A DNA stretch of 64,000 nt from JABCYV01 sp963696025 (GCA_963696025.1 CAVOII010000010.1:1-64000), one strand, 5' to 3'; counted from the first letter of the stretch, positions 16,680-25,207 are shown. Notes: generated from the sequence alone by a model not told the origin. Translations and numbers: made by a program.

Positions 16680-17204
16680 TTAGTCTTTTATCTTGACTTC
16701 CTGGCCTGTGGCCTTGCCGAGCGAGCGCAGATACGTATCTATGGTGCGGGTTTGGCCGATGACGAAGCGCGACATGAAGCGGAAAACGGGATTGTAGACC
16801 TCGGCGTCCTCGGTGATGCGGACCGTAGTGCCGCCGGCTGAGAGCGCCAGCGAGTACGTCCAGGAACCGGAGAACGGCAGGTTTTTGCCGACGACGCGGC
16901 GGCCGATCGAGGTCGGTGGATTCGCGGCGAAGGCCTCGTAGGTCATTGTGTTGCCGTCGCGAGTGGTTTCGCGCAGTAGCGCCTGGCCGCCAGGGCCGGC
17001 GATGGTTTCGCTGCTCAGCACGTCAGGACGCCAGCTCTGCGGACCGGAGATGAGCGCGAAGACCTGCTCCGGTGTGGCGCGATAGGTGGCGCTGCGCGAG
17101 GCGACGTGGTGCCTGGGCAGGAGGGCGCCGACGCCGGCGGCGATGCCGACCGCCGCGATCACGATGACAAGTATGGACGCGACGACAATGAGAAGGATCT
17201 TCAT
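16680..17204 (-). CDS. SRPBCC (polyketide cyclase-like) membrane-anchored protein
   Basis: 174 aa from the ATG at 17204, overlapping the marR stop as ATGA. An N-terminal transmembrane helix (ILLIVVASILVIVIAAVGIA) is followed by an SRPBCC/START-like fold: SATYRATPEQVFALISGPQS, then GNTMTYEAFAANPPTSIGRR, then TTVRITEDAEVYNPVFRFMS. The SRPBCC fold forms a hydrophobic ligand cavity. It is a passenger gene of the transposon, cotranscribed with and probably controlled by MarR, perhaps answering a hydrophobic compound; the ligand is unknown. Confidence 0.8.
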   Translation of the reverse strand: MKILLIVVASILVIVIAAVGIAAGVGALLPRHHVASRSATYRATPEQVFALISGPQSWRPDVLSSETIAGPGGQALLRETTRDGNTMTYEAFAANPPTSIGRRVVGKNLPFSGSWTYSLALSAGGTTVRITEDAEVYNPVFRFMSRFVIGQTRTIDTYLRSLGKATGQEVKIKD

Positions 17205-17665
17205 GGGTCGTGCTCTCTCTTTCTTTGCCGGAGCAGGATCCGCGCGTGTTTGGCCAGCGACTCGAGGCCGCGCAGCGAGGTTTCGAGCTCGGCAGCGGGT
17301 ATGCGCTCCAGCATCCGGCGCAGCAGTTCGGGGTCGAGGACGCTGTGCTCGGCCTTCACCTGCACTCCGCCCGCGGTAAGGGTGAGGCCGACGCGGCGGC
17401 CGTCCTGGTGGTCGCGCGACTGGACGATGTAGCCGCCGCGCACGAGACGCGCGACGATGATGCTCATGGCGGAGCGGCTGACGCCCATGTGCTCGGCGAG
17501 CTTCGACAGGGTCGTTGGCCGCGCTGGGTCGAGATGATCGAGCACGCTGGCCTGGCGCTCGGTAACGCCTTTGCCAGACTGGTCGGCGCGAAGGTGGCGG
17601 CGATGGCAGGCGAGGAAGATGGCCGGGTAGGCATTGAGCATCCGTTGAATAGCCGAATCCAGCAT
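17201..17665 (-). CDS. MarR family transcriptional regulator (transposon passenger)
   Basis: 154 aa from the ATG at 17665; an in-frame TTG at 17701 would add 12 residues, and neither has a clear ribosome site. The winged helix-turn-helix is evident: TTLSKLAEHMGVSRSAMSII, then LVRGGYIVQSRDHQDGRRVG, and GLTLTAGG for the wing and last strand. The leading helix AYPAIFLACHRRH is typical of a MarR subgroup. MarR proteins usually repress their own operon until a small molecule binds. It lies between the divergent transposase and the SRPBCC gene. Confidence 0.85.
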   Translation of the reverse strand: MLDSAIQRMLNAYPAIFLACHRRHLRADQSGKGVTERQASVLDHLDPARPTTLSKLAEHMGVSRSAMSIIVARLVRGGYIVQSRDHQDGRRVGLTLTAGGVQVKAEHSVLDPELLRRMLERIPAAELETSLRGLESLAKHARILLRQRKREHDP

Positions 17666-17737
17666 AGGCAGCAGGGTGCAGGAATTGGTTAAGTTCGTCA
17701 AACAAAATCTGAGGTCGGAGCCAAGCCCGCTAAATAC

Positions 17738-18567
17738 GTGAGAGGCGATTTCGTGCGATCCTGGGGCTGCTCTGGGATAACCGCGAAGCGCGTGACAGGA
17801 CGCTGGGAACTAAACGATGAACAGTGGACAGTGGTGGAACCGGTGCTGCGGCCAGCTCGGCGAGCGGATAATCGCGGCCGCCCGTGGCGCGATACCCGGG
17901 CGGTGCTCAACGGGGTGCTCTGGATTCTGGGAACCGGAGCGCAGTGGCGCGAGATGCCGGAGAGGTATCCGCCGTACCAGACATGCCACCGTCGATTCCA
18001 GCAGTGGGTTCGCACCGGCAAGCTTGAAGAGGCGCTGAAGCGGCTGGCCCAGCGTCTGCACAAGCGGGGACGGCTGAATTTGGAAGAGGCGTTCGTGGAT
18101 GCGACCTTCGCCAGCGCCAAAAAGGGGGCCTCGCCATCGGCCCGACCCGTCGCGGCAAAGGCACGAAGATCATTGCGGTCGCCGCCGGTAACAGTCTTCC
18201 TCTCGCCGTATCTGTTGACAGCGCTTCACCGGCCGAGTGCCAGCTTGTAGAGTACGTTCTGGCCGGAAGCTTCCTCGACCAACTTCCCGCCCGGCTCTTC
18301 GGCGACAAGGCCTACGACTCGGACCCGCTCGACCGCACGCTTCAGGAGGAATACGGCATCGAGATGATCGCGCCCAACCGGCGCAACCGGCGCAGGAGTC
18401 AGGATGGCCGTAAGCTGCGCAGCTACCGCAGGCGCTGGAAAGTGGAGAGGTTCTTCGCGTGGATGCATAACTTCCGCCGCCTCGTCACCCGATGGGAGTA
18501 CCATATCGAGAATTTCCTCGGCTTCGTCCACCTCGCCTGCCTGCAGATGCTGCTCAGGCATTTATGA
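17738..18567 (+). CDS. IS5-family (IS427-like) DDE transposase, -1 programmed frameshift
   Basis: The first frame starts at GTG 17738 or more likely GTG 17792 (TGRWELNDEQWTVVEPVL) and runs to 18250. At AAAAAGGGGG (18119-18128) a -1 slip joins it to the second frame (GLAIGPTRRGKGTKI...), ending in TGA at 18567. The joined protein has all three catalytic acids: Asp in FVDATF, Asp in FGDKAYDSD, and Glu in RRRWKVERFF. Two overlapping frames with an A/G slippery run are normal for IS427-type elements, so this is probably active rather than broken. Confidence 0.85.
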
Positions 18568-18575
18568 GACCGGTT
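18561..18575 (-). repeat. Right terminal inverted repeat
   Basis: TTTATGAGACCGGTT; the inverse complement of the left end with two mismatches. It contains the transposase stop codon. Confidence 0.8.
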
Positions 18576-18579
18576 CTAG
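18576..18579. repeat. Right target-site duplication CTAG
   Basis: Identical to 16652-16655 and directly outside the right inverted repeat. Confidence 0.75.
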
Positions 18580-18670
18580 TTACTCACCCACAACATAATC
18601 GCAACTCCACTAATCTCATCGGAGCTCAGGCCGATAGCCGTGCAAGGCGGCACGTTAGGAACTCAGAAAT

Positions 18671-20077
18671 ATGTCCGCAGCAGATACAGGTAGTCTGATT
18701 GATTTCGCGATGCCCTCCTCTGGAGACGCCGGAATCACTGCCCCAGTAAGCACACCCTCGGCAGACGTCGAGACACCAGACACAGGAGCTGATTACACTC
18801 CTCGATCAACCGAAAACAGCGATAGCTCTGAAGGCCAACAGGTCGAAGGCCAACGTCAACAATTGGCGGGCCAGGGCGAGCAGAAGGCTCCGACAGGAGA
18901 TCTCAAGGATGGAGCAATCCGTAACCTCCTCAAAAACATAAAAGAGACCGATCCGTCGCCCGAAAATCAGGCCGCAGTGAAGCAACTCCATCAGGCATTC
19001 GAGCGGTCACGCGAATATCAGAAAGCCTTCCCGACTGTATCAGCAGCCAGAGATGCCGCGCGTATTTTGAGCACTCATGGCGGACCTGAAGGTGCAGCCG
19101 AGTTGTTGAGTTCAATTCAGGAATCGGACAATCTCCTTTACGCAGGCGATCCTAAGCTCCTAGACAACATCGTCGAAGATCTCAGGAGTTCAGGCAACCT
19201 GGAAGCGCTTGGCAAATTGGGTCCGGCGTTCCTGGATAAACTGCGCACAGTTGACCAGGCTGCCTACTTTAAAACCATGGCACCCCACTTCCTTCAGAGT
19301 CTTCAGGAAGTCAATCTTCTTGGTGGTAAGGATGGCGGCGCGATTGACGGCTTGATCAATGCCTTCAACGCTGGCGACAAGAAAGCCATGGCTGACATCC
19401 TCAACGGGATCGTCAATTGGTATCATGGCCTTCGGAAGACCACCGGTCAACTCGCCGGCAAACCTGGTTCAGAAGGTGAGGCCGCTTGGCAAACCGAGAA
19501 GCGTCAGTTCGAAGAGTCGAAGGTTCAAGCCGCTAAAGAGGAGATCGTCGGCGGTGCCCAGAAGTTCAACCGGCAAACACTCGGAACCTCCCTCAAGCCG
19601 TTTCTCGCGATGCCATTCTTCAAAGGAATGCCTCGGGAAACGCTGACGCACCTCGCGGATACCATTCAGAACAATCTTCGTGTTGATTTGTCGAAGGACA
19701 AGACGTACCAAGCCCAGGTCAGCGCACTCATGAAGATGAAAAATCCTGATAAGGCGAAGATCCTGGAATATCACTCAGCCAAGGTTCAGAGTATTTCCGA
19801 TCGCATTGTGCGTGAGACGATCCAGAAGATTTACCCTGGATACAACCGCGGAGGTTCAGCAGCCGGCCGAGTCGCAGCGAAAGCCAATCAAGCGCGCACT
19901 CAGCAGACGGGTAAGTTGACGACTGTGACCGACGTTCCGTCCAAGCCAAAAGATCTCATCAGAGATGACCGCGTCAAACAATTGACGGGGACAGATTGGC
20001 AGACTCTTGAGGTGTCAGGACGGGGTGTTCTTCAAACAGCTAACGGCCCTCGCATCGTCCGCTGGAGAAAGAACTAG
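18671..20077 (+). CDS. Large hypothetical protein, possibly phage scaffold-like
   Basis: 468 aa, downstream of GGAAC. The first about 75 residues are low-complexity Ser/Thr/Gln/Glu-rich, followed by a long helical body (AAVKQLHQAFERSREYQKAF; LEALGKLGPAFLDKLRTVDQ; TLTHLADTIQNNLRVDLSKD) and a basic C-terminus (GPRIVRWRKN). The disordered acidic head, helical body and basic tail resemble phage scaffold proteins in layout only. No homology is claimed. It is part of the plus-strand run that the transposon split. Confidence 0.6.
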   Translation: MSAADTGSLIDFAMPSSGDAGITAPVSTPSADVETPDTGADYTPRSTENSDSSEGQQVEGQRQQLAGQGEQKAPTGDLKDGAIRNLLKNIKETDPSPENQAAVKQLHQAFERSREYQKAFPTVSAARDAARILSTHGGPEGAAELLSSIQESDNLLYAGDPKLLDNIVEDLRSSGNLEALGKLGPAFLDKLRTVDQAAYFKTMAPHFLQSLQEVNLLGGKDGGAIDGLINAFNAGDKKAMADILNGIVNWYHGLRKTTGQLAGKPGSEGEAAWQTEKRQFEESKVQAAKEEIVGGAQKFNRQTLGTSLKPFLAMPFFKGMPRETLTHLADTIQNNLRVDLSKDKTYQAQVSALMKMKNPDKAKILEYHSAKVQSISDRIVRETIQKIYPGYNRGGSAAGRVAAKANQARTQQTGKLTTVTDVPSKPKDLIRDDRVKQLTGTDWQTLEVSGRGVLQTANGPRIVRWRKN

Positions 20078-20178
20078 CTCGATAATAACTCAGGCGATCG
20101 TACTCAGGGCGGAATCGTAATTCAAGCAAGACTCAGGGAAACACAACCGCGTACACAGTACGCAGATAGGAATTCAAT

Positions 20179-21003
20179 ATGCAAGCAACACATACGACAA
20201 GTCAGCGCCCGGATCTCAGCGAAGGGATGGCGCGCGGGCACAACATGAATTTTGATTTCAACGCCCAGGCATTCGCATTTAACCGCGAGCCGCAGTACAT
20301 GGTCTATCTATACACTGTCTCAGGCCAGAAATTTGAAGTCAGCCGTCCGCCAAGCATTAAATTGCTGAAGATTGCACCATGCCCGGCGGGCCAGGAGTAC
20401 TCACTGATCTGCTCGCTTCCGCAACCTTTGCTGACACCAAAGGGCAACATTGACTCCAACGAAATCGATGTGCAAATGAACGACAGTCGTAGAATCATGG
20501 CTGACATCATCAACCCGGACAATCTTTCTGACCAAGTCGATGCTCAATGGAATGAAGTTCAAAACCCGACAGCGATTGGTAACAACCTAACCAAGCGCGG
20601 TGTGTTTTGGTCGCTTAACAATCCGCCGAAGCCCGAAGAAGTTGCCAAGGCGAAGACAGCAATGGTGCAGGAGCTGAATCGTCTCGTGACGCAAGCCAAT
20701 ACGTGGTCTGTCTCCGATCCAAAGGCTCTTGCTGAAGGATTGACGCCGGATCACCATTACGCGGCCGAGGCACTGAAACTCGATGTTCCTTGGCACAAAA
20801 TATACGCCGAGGTAATTGATTGTGAGTTTTGTGGATCCCCGTTGAAAAATCCGAAGGCCAAACTGCATCGTACGGAGGATGGAATTCTCTGTCCACGCGG
20901 TGATTGGGCAAATGCGGTTCGTCAGGGCGCGGTCACGCGTGCGGTAGCGTACGAAGCATCTGGTGATAAGGAGTTCGCGCCACGTCAGGCCGAACGCGAC
21001 TAA
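20179..21003 (+). CDS. Hypothetical protein with a C-terminal zinc-ribbon-like motif
   Basis: 274 aa with GATAGGA before the ATG. The N-terminal half is beta-rich (YMVYLYTVSGQKFEVSRPPS). The C-terminal part has IDCEFCGSPLKNPKAKLHR, a CxxC knuckle, then DGILCPRGDWANAVRQGAVT with a further Cys. Zinc binding is plausible but incomplete. It is the last gene of the plus-strand run; a weak GGCCC/GGGCC hairpin with TTTT follows near 21025-21060. Confidence 0.6.
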   Translation: MQATHTTSQRPDLSEGMARGHNMNFDFNAQAFAFNREPQYMVYLYTVSGQKFEVSRPPSIKLLKIAPCPAGQEYSLICSLPQPLLTPKGNIDSNEIDVQMNDSRRIMADIINPDNLSDQVDAQWNEVQNPTAIGNNLTKRGVFWSLNNPPKPEEVAKAKTAMVQELNRLVTQANTWSVSDPKALAEGLTPDHHYAAEALKLDVPWHKIYAEVIDCEFCGSPLKNPKAKLHRTEDGILCPRGDWANAVRQGAVTRAVAYEASGDKEFAPRQAERD

Positions 21004-21106
21004 CCATCAAACCAATAACTCTAGGGGGCCCTGGGATCAGATCTTCGGGCCATTTTCTAAGTGGAGGCTGAGGAACCGAGCGGGCATCCGTGCGTAACGT
21101 AGCCCA

Positions 21107-21361
21107 TCAAGCCGTCGGCCTACGGTTTTCGCTGTTCATGAACTCGATGACCGCGGCTCTATTCTTTTCGTAGAACGCGGGATCCCAACTCGAATCGAGA
21201 TACCACTTCCAGTAGTCGTCACGATCGCAAGACCCTAGCTGCTGGTTTTCGGAGAACGCCGTGCAGTATTCCCGGGCCGCGTCGATCAGGTCGAATGGGC
21301 TCGAACACACTGCGCAGGAGCAACCCGGACGCGATGTACACGATACGTCATCTGCTGGCAT
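21107..21361 (-). CDS. Small Cys-rich hypothetical protein
   Basis: 84 aa from the ATG at 21361. It has CTSRPGCSCAVCSSPFDL, a cluster of four Cys, and a helical end AFYEKNRAAVIEFMNSENRR. It is convergent with the previous gene. No family is recognised, and no strong ribosome site is seen. Confidence 0.45.
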   Translation of the reverse strand: MPADDVSCTSRPGCSCAVCSSPFDLIDAAREYCTAFSENQQLGSCDRDDYWKWYLDSSWDPAFYEKNRAAVIEFMNSENRRPTA

Positions 21362-21599
21362 AGGCGACCATTTTAATCTCAGGGTCCGGCACACGTTCAA
21401 TAGCCCGATCGTGCCGAACTTCGGTAATCACAGCACTGGCTCCGCAAGTTTTTCGAAGCCAAACGCTCAGTTGCACCCTCGCTCATAATAAGGTCTTCTT
21501 CCAAACAAAAACTGAAATAAACAGGGTGCGTGCCCTTAAGACACGAGCGCAGGGCCTGGCGTAAAGGCTCCTGCACAAATCCCCTACAAGAAAGGACGT

Positions 21600-21836
21600 G
21601 TGGAAGAAAAAATAACTTGGTTAACACCCGAAGAGTCTGCCAGCCATTTGAAGATTAAGACTCGAACATTGTTGTCGTGGATTCGGCAGGGAAAGGTGAA
21701 AGCTTTTGCACTGTCCGGCACGAAGCGCCGCATCTGGCGGCTACGAATGCAGGATCTAGACGCCGCTGTCATGGAACACTCCGTGCTACCATCCATGACG
21801 CCAGCCGTGCTCTCGGAGACTCGGAGGACTCAATGA
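21600..21836 (+). CDS. Excisionase / helix-turn-helix DNA-binding protein
   Basis: 78 aa, GTG start after AAAGGA. WLTPEESASHLKIKTRTLLS followed by WIRQGKVKAFALSGTKRRIWR is the winged-helix pattern of MerR-like excisionases. Its stop overlaps the ATG of the integrase (ATGA), so the two are translated together. It probably directs excision or represses the integrase. Confidence 0.75.
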   Translation: MEEKITWLTPEESASHLKIKTRTLLSWIRQGKVKAFALSGTKRRIWRLRMQDLDAAVMEHSVLPSMTPAVLSETRRTQ

Positions 21837-22942
21837 GAGCAGCACGGCACAAAACGGGAAGTATTGTATTCGACAAACGAAGAAAAACTTGGAATTTTCT
21901 GCAATGGGTAGGTGACAAGAGACGATCTAAAGTCATCGGCACACTGAGAGAGTTCCCAACCAAAAGCGCAGCATGGCGGGCAGCCGAATCGCTCAGGCAC
22001 CTGCCAGATAAGCCAGTAGTCAGAGCAACACCAACGGTGAGGACCTTGATTGAGCAGTACCGAGCAGAGAAAATGCCAGCAAGAGCTAGCACTCGCAGGG
22101 GCTATGAGGTTTGGCTTGAAAACCATGTCTTGCCGCGTTGGGGTGATAGCGAACTCACAGACCTACAGGCCCGTCCGGTAGAACTGTGGATGCAGTCCTT
22201 GAGTCTGGCACCTAAGAGCAAGCTGCATATTCGTGGGCTTCTCAGCATTCTGTGGGATTACGCAATGTGGCGCGGTGACGTGCCGACTCAGCGCAACCCT
22301 ATGGAACTCGTCACGATCAAAAGCGCATCGCAGCGTGTGCATAAACCCCGCAGTCTGACTGCCGAGCAATTCCAATCTCTGTTGAAAACACTCGGCAACA
22401 ATGCCTGTTGGCGCACGATACTCCTACTCGCTGTCAGTTTCGGGCTTCGCATCTCTGAAGTGCTCGGCCTGAAATGGAAAGACGTGAATTGGCTCGGGAA
22501 GACGATCCGCATAGAGCGTGGTGTGGTCAAGCAGATTGTGGATGACGTGAAGTCTTCATGCTCTGCCCGCACGATGGTCTGTGCAGATGAACTGCTGGAA
22601 GTCTTGAAAGTGTGGCGACAGACAACCCAGTTCTCTCAACTGGATGACTGGATGTTTGCTTCCCCAACGAAGCTAGGCCGTCAGCCGTTGAGCTACACTC
22701 ACGTGTGGGAAAGACTCACCGATATGGCTGCGAAGGCGGGTATTGGGCACGTTAGCTCACACGTTTTCCGGCACACTCACCGCTCATGGTTGGATTCGGT
22801 TGGCACTCCTGTCGGCGTGCAGCAGAAACTTATGCGGCATGCGGACATCCGTACCACGATGAACATTTACGGTGATGCAGCCACAGCGGACATGCGGGAA
22901 GCACACGAAAAAGTGGTGCGTCTTGCTTTGCCCAGAGCCTAA
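21833..22942 (+). CDS. int: Tyrosine recombinase / integrase of accessory region 1
   Basis: 369 aa; GGAGG five bases before the ATG at 21833. The N-terminal arm and SAM-like core domains precede the catalytic part: Arg in SFGLRISEVLGLKW, His-x-x-Arg in HVFRHTHRSW, His in MRHADI and Tyr in MNIYGDA. All catalytic residues are present. Its 3' end lies 43 bp from the 3' end of tRNA-His, the usual position of an integrase that uses that tRNA as attachment site. The element would then extend to the left; its other end was not found. Confidence 0.9.
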   Translation: MRAARHKTGSIVFDKRRKTWNFLQWVGDKRRSKVIGTLREFPTKSAAWRAAESLRHLPDKPVVRATPTVRTLIEQYRAEKMPARASTRRGYEVWLENHVLPRWGDSELTDLQARPVELWMQSLSLAPKSKLHIRGLLSILWDYAMWRGDVPTQRNPMELVTIKSASQRVHKPRSLTAEQFQSLLKTLGNNACWRTILLLAVSFGLRISEVLGLKWKDVNWLGKTIRIERGVVKQIVDDVKSSCSARTMVCADELLEVLKVWRQTTQFSQLDDWMFASPTKLGRQPLSYTHVWERLTDMAAKAGIGHVSSHVFRHTHRSWLDSVGTPVGVQQKLMRHADIRTTMNIYGDAATADMREAHEKVVRLALPRA

Positions 22943-22962
22943 CGGATCGCAAACGGATCGCA
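22942..22962. repeat. Two direct copies of ACGGATCGCA beside tRNA-His
   Basis: ACGGATCGCA occurs at 22942-22951 and 22953-22962, between the integrase stop and tRNA-His. The position fits integrase or excisionase binding sites next to an attachment core. No matching pair was found farther left. Confidence 0.45.
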
Positions 22963-22984
22963 GAGTTGTTAAGTCGTTTAGATA

Positions 22985-23061
22985 TGGGGTGGGAGACGGG
23001 AATCGAACCCGCAACGTCCGGAGCCACAGTCCGGTGCTCTGCCAGTTGAGCTACTCCCACC
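22985..23061 (-). tRNA. tRNA-His (GTG)
   Basis: Reading the minus strand, GGTGGGAG pairs with CTCCCACC, followed by an encoded CCA (22985-22987). The anticodon stem CCGGA/TCCGG encloses CTGTGGC with anticodon GTG (23025-23027). The eight-pair acceptor with G at position -1 opposite C73 is diagnostic of tRNA-His. Confidence 0.97.
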
Positions 23062-23196
23062 GTATCCCGTCGATTATAGCAACTGGCGGGCAGGCTGGCG
23101 GAGGTTGGGAAAAGCCGCCTGATCAGATGCCATTTTTTCAGCTTTGCAAGGACAAGAAAATTCAGTTGTGAGTTTGCGGTTCTCAGTGCTGAGTTG

Positions 23197-24465
23197 TTAT
23201 CCGCGGCCGACGCCGACGTAGTCGAATCCCATGGCACGCAAGCGGACGGAGTCGAGCAGGTTTTTGGTATCCACGATGACGGGACGTTTCAGCAGATGTT
23301 TGATGCGGTCGAAATCGAGGCCGCGAAATTCCGGCCAACCGGTGCCTACTACCAGCGCATCAACGCCTTCGGCTGCGGCGTATGCGGTTTCACAGTAGTG
23401 AACCGTGCCGTTCAATTCCATGCGCGCGTCCGGAATCGCCACTGGATCGTAGGCGCGGACACGAGCGCCCCTGGCGATCAGATTTTGTGCCAGCCGCACC
23501 GAAGAGGATCCGGCCACGGAATTGGTGTTGGGTTTGAACGCCAGTCCAAGAATTCCGACGTCTTTATTCTGGACCGATTTCACCATGGTCGAAATCTTGT
23601 CAACCAACCGGTCGGCCAGGCTGTGGTTCACTTCCCGCGCTGCGCTGAGCACCTTGAGCGAGACGCCTTTCTGACGCGCCAGTTCGGCCAGTGAGTCCAT
23701 ATCTGACTCGGCGAACAAACCGCCCATGCCCGCTCCGGGCTGCAGGCATCGAGGCGCGATTTTCTTGTCCAGCCCCAGGGCGAGCGAAAGGTTTACCGCA
23801 TCCGCATTCACGCGCTCGCATAAACTGGATAGCTCATTGATGAATGAGATCTTCGTAGCCACGAAGGCGGTGGCGGACTCACGCACCAGTTCAGCGGTTT
23901 CGTGATTGGTCACGATCACCGGAACACCGCGCATGACCAGCGAGTGAAAGATTTGTTTCAAGGCCAACACGGCGTCGTTGGAGGATGTTCCCAGGATAAT
24001 GCGATCGGGCCAATTGAAATCTTCCACCGCGCAACCTGGTGTAAAGAATACCGGCTGCGAGACGATCGTCGCGCGTAGAACGGCCTCTCGCAGGCCTTGC
24101 TCAACCCCAGTGGCAGTGCCGACTGCAACCGGTGTAACAATCGAGAGAACGGGGGGCTTCGGCGCCAGGCGTGCTATACGGTTGGCCAAGTCCGCCAGAT
24201 GCTGCGGAGTATCCTCTGCCAGAAAAATCACCTGCGCCTTGCGGGCAAATGATTCCATGTCGGTCGAGTACTGGAGGCGGCCGGAGCGCACATTGCGCTT
24301 GATCACCTCGGCCAGATTCTTTTCGAAGAAGGGAATATTGCCCTGGGCCATCTCTACCATGCGCGAGCTGTCAGGGTGACAACAAGTTACTGGAGTTCCG
24401 AAGTCTGCCAGGCAGGCCGAAACCACCGTGCCCAGGTATCCCGATCCGTAAACTCCGATTTGCAT
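23197..24465 (-). CDS. UDP-glucose/GDP-mannose dehydrogenase family protein lacking the catalytic Cys
   Basis: 422 aa from the ATG at 24465 (MQIGVYGSGYLG, Rossmann GxGxxG). The middle domain keeps ETAELVRESATAFVATKISF with the conserved Lys and Asn. The C-terminal domain has KNKDVGILGLAFKPNT-like residues and YDPVAIPDAR. At the active-site loop the family has P-G-x-G-x-G-G-S-C-F-P-K-D; here it reads PGAGMGGLFAESD, so the catalytic Cys (position 251, Phe) and the following Pro-Lys are absent. The oxidation of a sugar to its uronate by the usual thioester route should not be possible. It may be a reductase-like or regulatory homolog. Confidence 0.8.
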   Translation of the reverse strand: MQIGVYGSGYLGTVVSACLADFGTPVTCCHPDSSRMVEMAQGNIPFFEKNLAEVIKRNVRSGRLQYSTDMESFARKAQVIFLAEDTPQHLADLANRIARLAPKPPVLSIVTPVAVGTATGVEQGLREAVLRATIVSQPVFFTPGCAVEDFNWPDRIILGTSSNDAVLALKQIFHSLVMRGVPVIVTNHETAELVRESATAFVATKISFINELSSLCERVNADAVNLSLALGLDKKIAPRCLQPGAGMGGLFAESDMDSLAELARQKGVSLKVLSAAREVNHSLADRLVDKISTMVKSVQNKDVGILGLAFKPNTNSVAGSSSVRLAQNLIARGARVRAYDPVAIPDARMELNGTVHYCETAYAAAEGVDALVVGTGWPEFRGLDFDRIKHLLKRPVIVDTKNLLDSVRLRAMGFDYVGVGRG

Positions 24466-24652
24466 GAGCCCCCGGTGAGAGCTAGAACCGCTAGGGAAGC
24501 GGCATTCGCCGAGCAATCCAACTTCTTATTTACGCTGCGATTGCGCTCTTTGGCAATGCACGAGAGGGACATGTACTTCCGGAAGTGGGAACCAGCCCGA
24601 GGCGAGGTTAGGCGGAACACCGGGTAGATGTAACAGATTAGAAAAACGGGGT

Positions 24653-25207
24653 TTAGCGGTGGGGAGAGACCAGGCTGCGACCCAGCTGGATGCCGGCAAG
24701 ATCCACCCAGCAATTAGACTCTTCTTCGCGCACAAAAGTTAACTCTTTCACCGCGACGCGACGACTGCCAGCGAATTGAGCCCAACGGTCGCGGGCCACA
24801 GTATATGCCGCCTGTGCCTGGGCCGGGTCGCTCATTTTCACAATGGTGAGGTGGGGCATGTAGGGCCACTCTTCCTCCGCAGCCAGGACCAACGTATTCA
24901 GCTGGTCGTGCAACTCCTGCACGCGGTACGCCCCATGCCCCACTCGGATGAAAACCGTTGATGTCACCGGAAGGAAAGTTTCGACGTCCGCCAAAGTAAC
25001 TTCGAAGGGTTCCACATGGCTGCAGACTTCCTCCAGGGTCTCCAGTGCTGACAGTTCGCTGCCTTGCAACAGGCGAGGTGGGAGCACGGTGAGATGGGCG
25101 GCCAAATGAGGCAGAGCTGGATGCAACTCCTGCCGAAGCCGCTCGACAAACTCCCCAGCCGGACTGCGGACGTAAGCCACCAGGGCATAGCGGGGGTTCT
25201 GAATCAT
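24653..25207 (-). CDS. 2H phosphoesterase / 2'-5' RNA ligase family protein
   Basis: 184 aa. Two H-x-T motifs, HLTVLP near residue 38 and HLTIVK near residue 119, are the catalytic pair of the 2H superfamily (cyclic phosphodiesterases, RNA 2'-5' ligase ThpR). Length fits. The substrate is probably an RNA or cyclic phosphate. It stands alone between the dehydrogenase-like gene and tRNA-Pro. Confidence 0.8.
   Translation of the reverse strand: MIQNPRYALVAYVRSPAGEFVERLRQELHPALPHLAAHLTVLPPRLLQGSELSALETLEEVCSHVEPFEVTLADVETFLPVTSTVFIRVGHGAYRVQELHDQLNTLVLAAEEEWPYMPHLTIVKMSDPAQAQAAYTVARDRWAQFAGSRRVAVKELTFVREEESNCWVDLAGIQLGRSLVSPHR

Larger units (their letters stand above)
16656..18575. mobile_element. 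Complete IS5-type transposon with marR and SRPBCC passenger genes
   Basis: The left end AAGCAGTCTCATAAA (16656-16670) and the reverse complement of the right end, AACCGGTCTCATAAA (18561-18575), match at 13 of 15 positions, and the element is flanked by CTAG on both sides. Inside are a two-frame DDE transposase reading rightward and a marR-SRPBCC gene pair reading leftward. The SRPBCC stop lies 10 bp from the left repeat and the transposase stop lies inside the right repeat, so no spare sequence exists. IS427-type elements of the IS5 family are normally about half this size, so the extra 1 kb is passenger DNA. Confidence 0.85.

Noticed and set aside
16680..17705. Single 341-aa protein over the marR-SRPBCC region
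   Set aside because: The first half is an Arg/Pro-rich shadow of MarR in another frame; the real SRPBCC gene starts at 17204.
22872..23171. Plus-strand 99-aa frame with GVGDGNRTRNVRSHSPVLC
   Set aside because: Antisense reading through tRNA-His; overlaps the integrase end and has no ribosome site.
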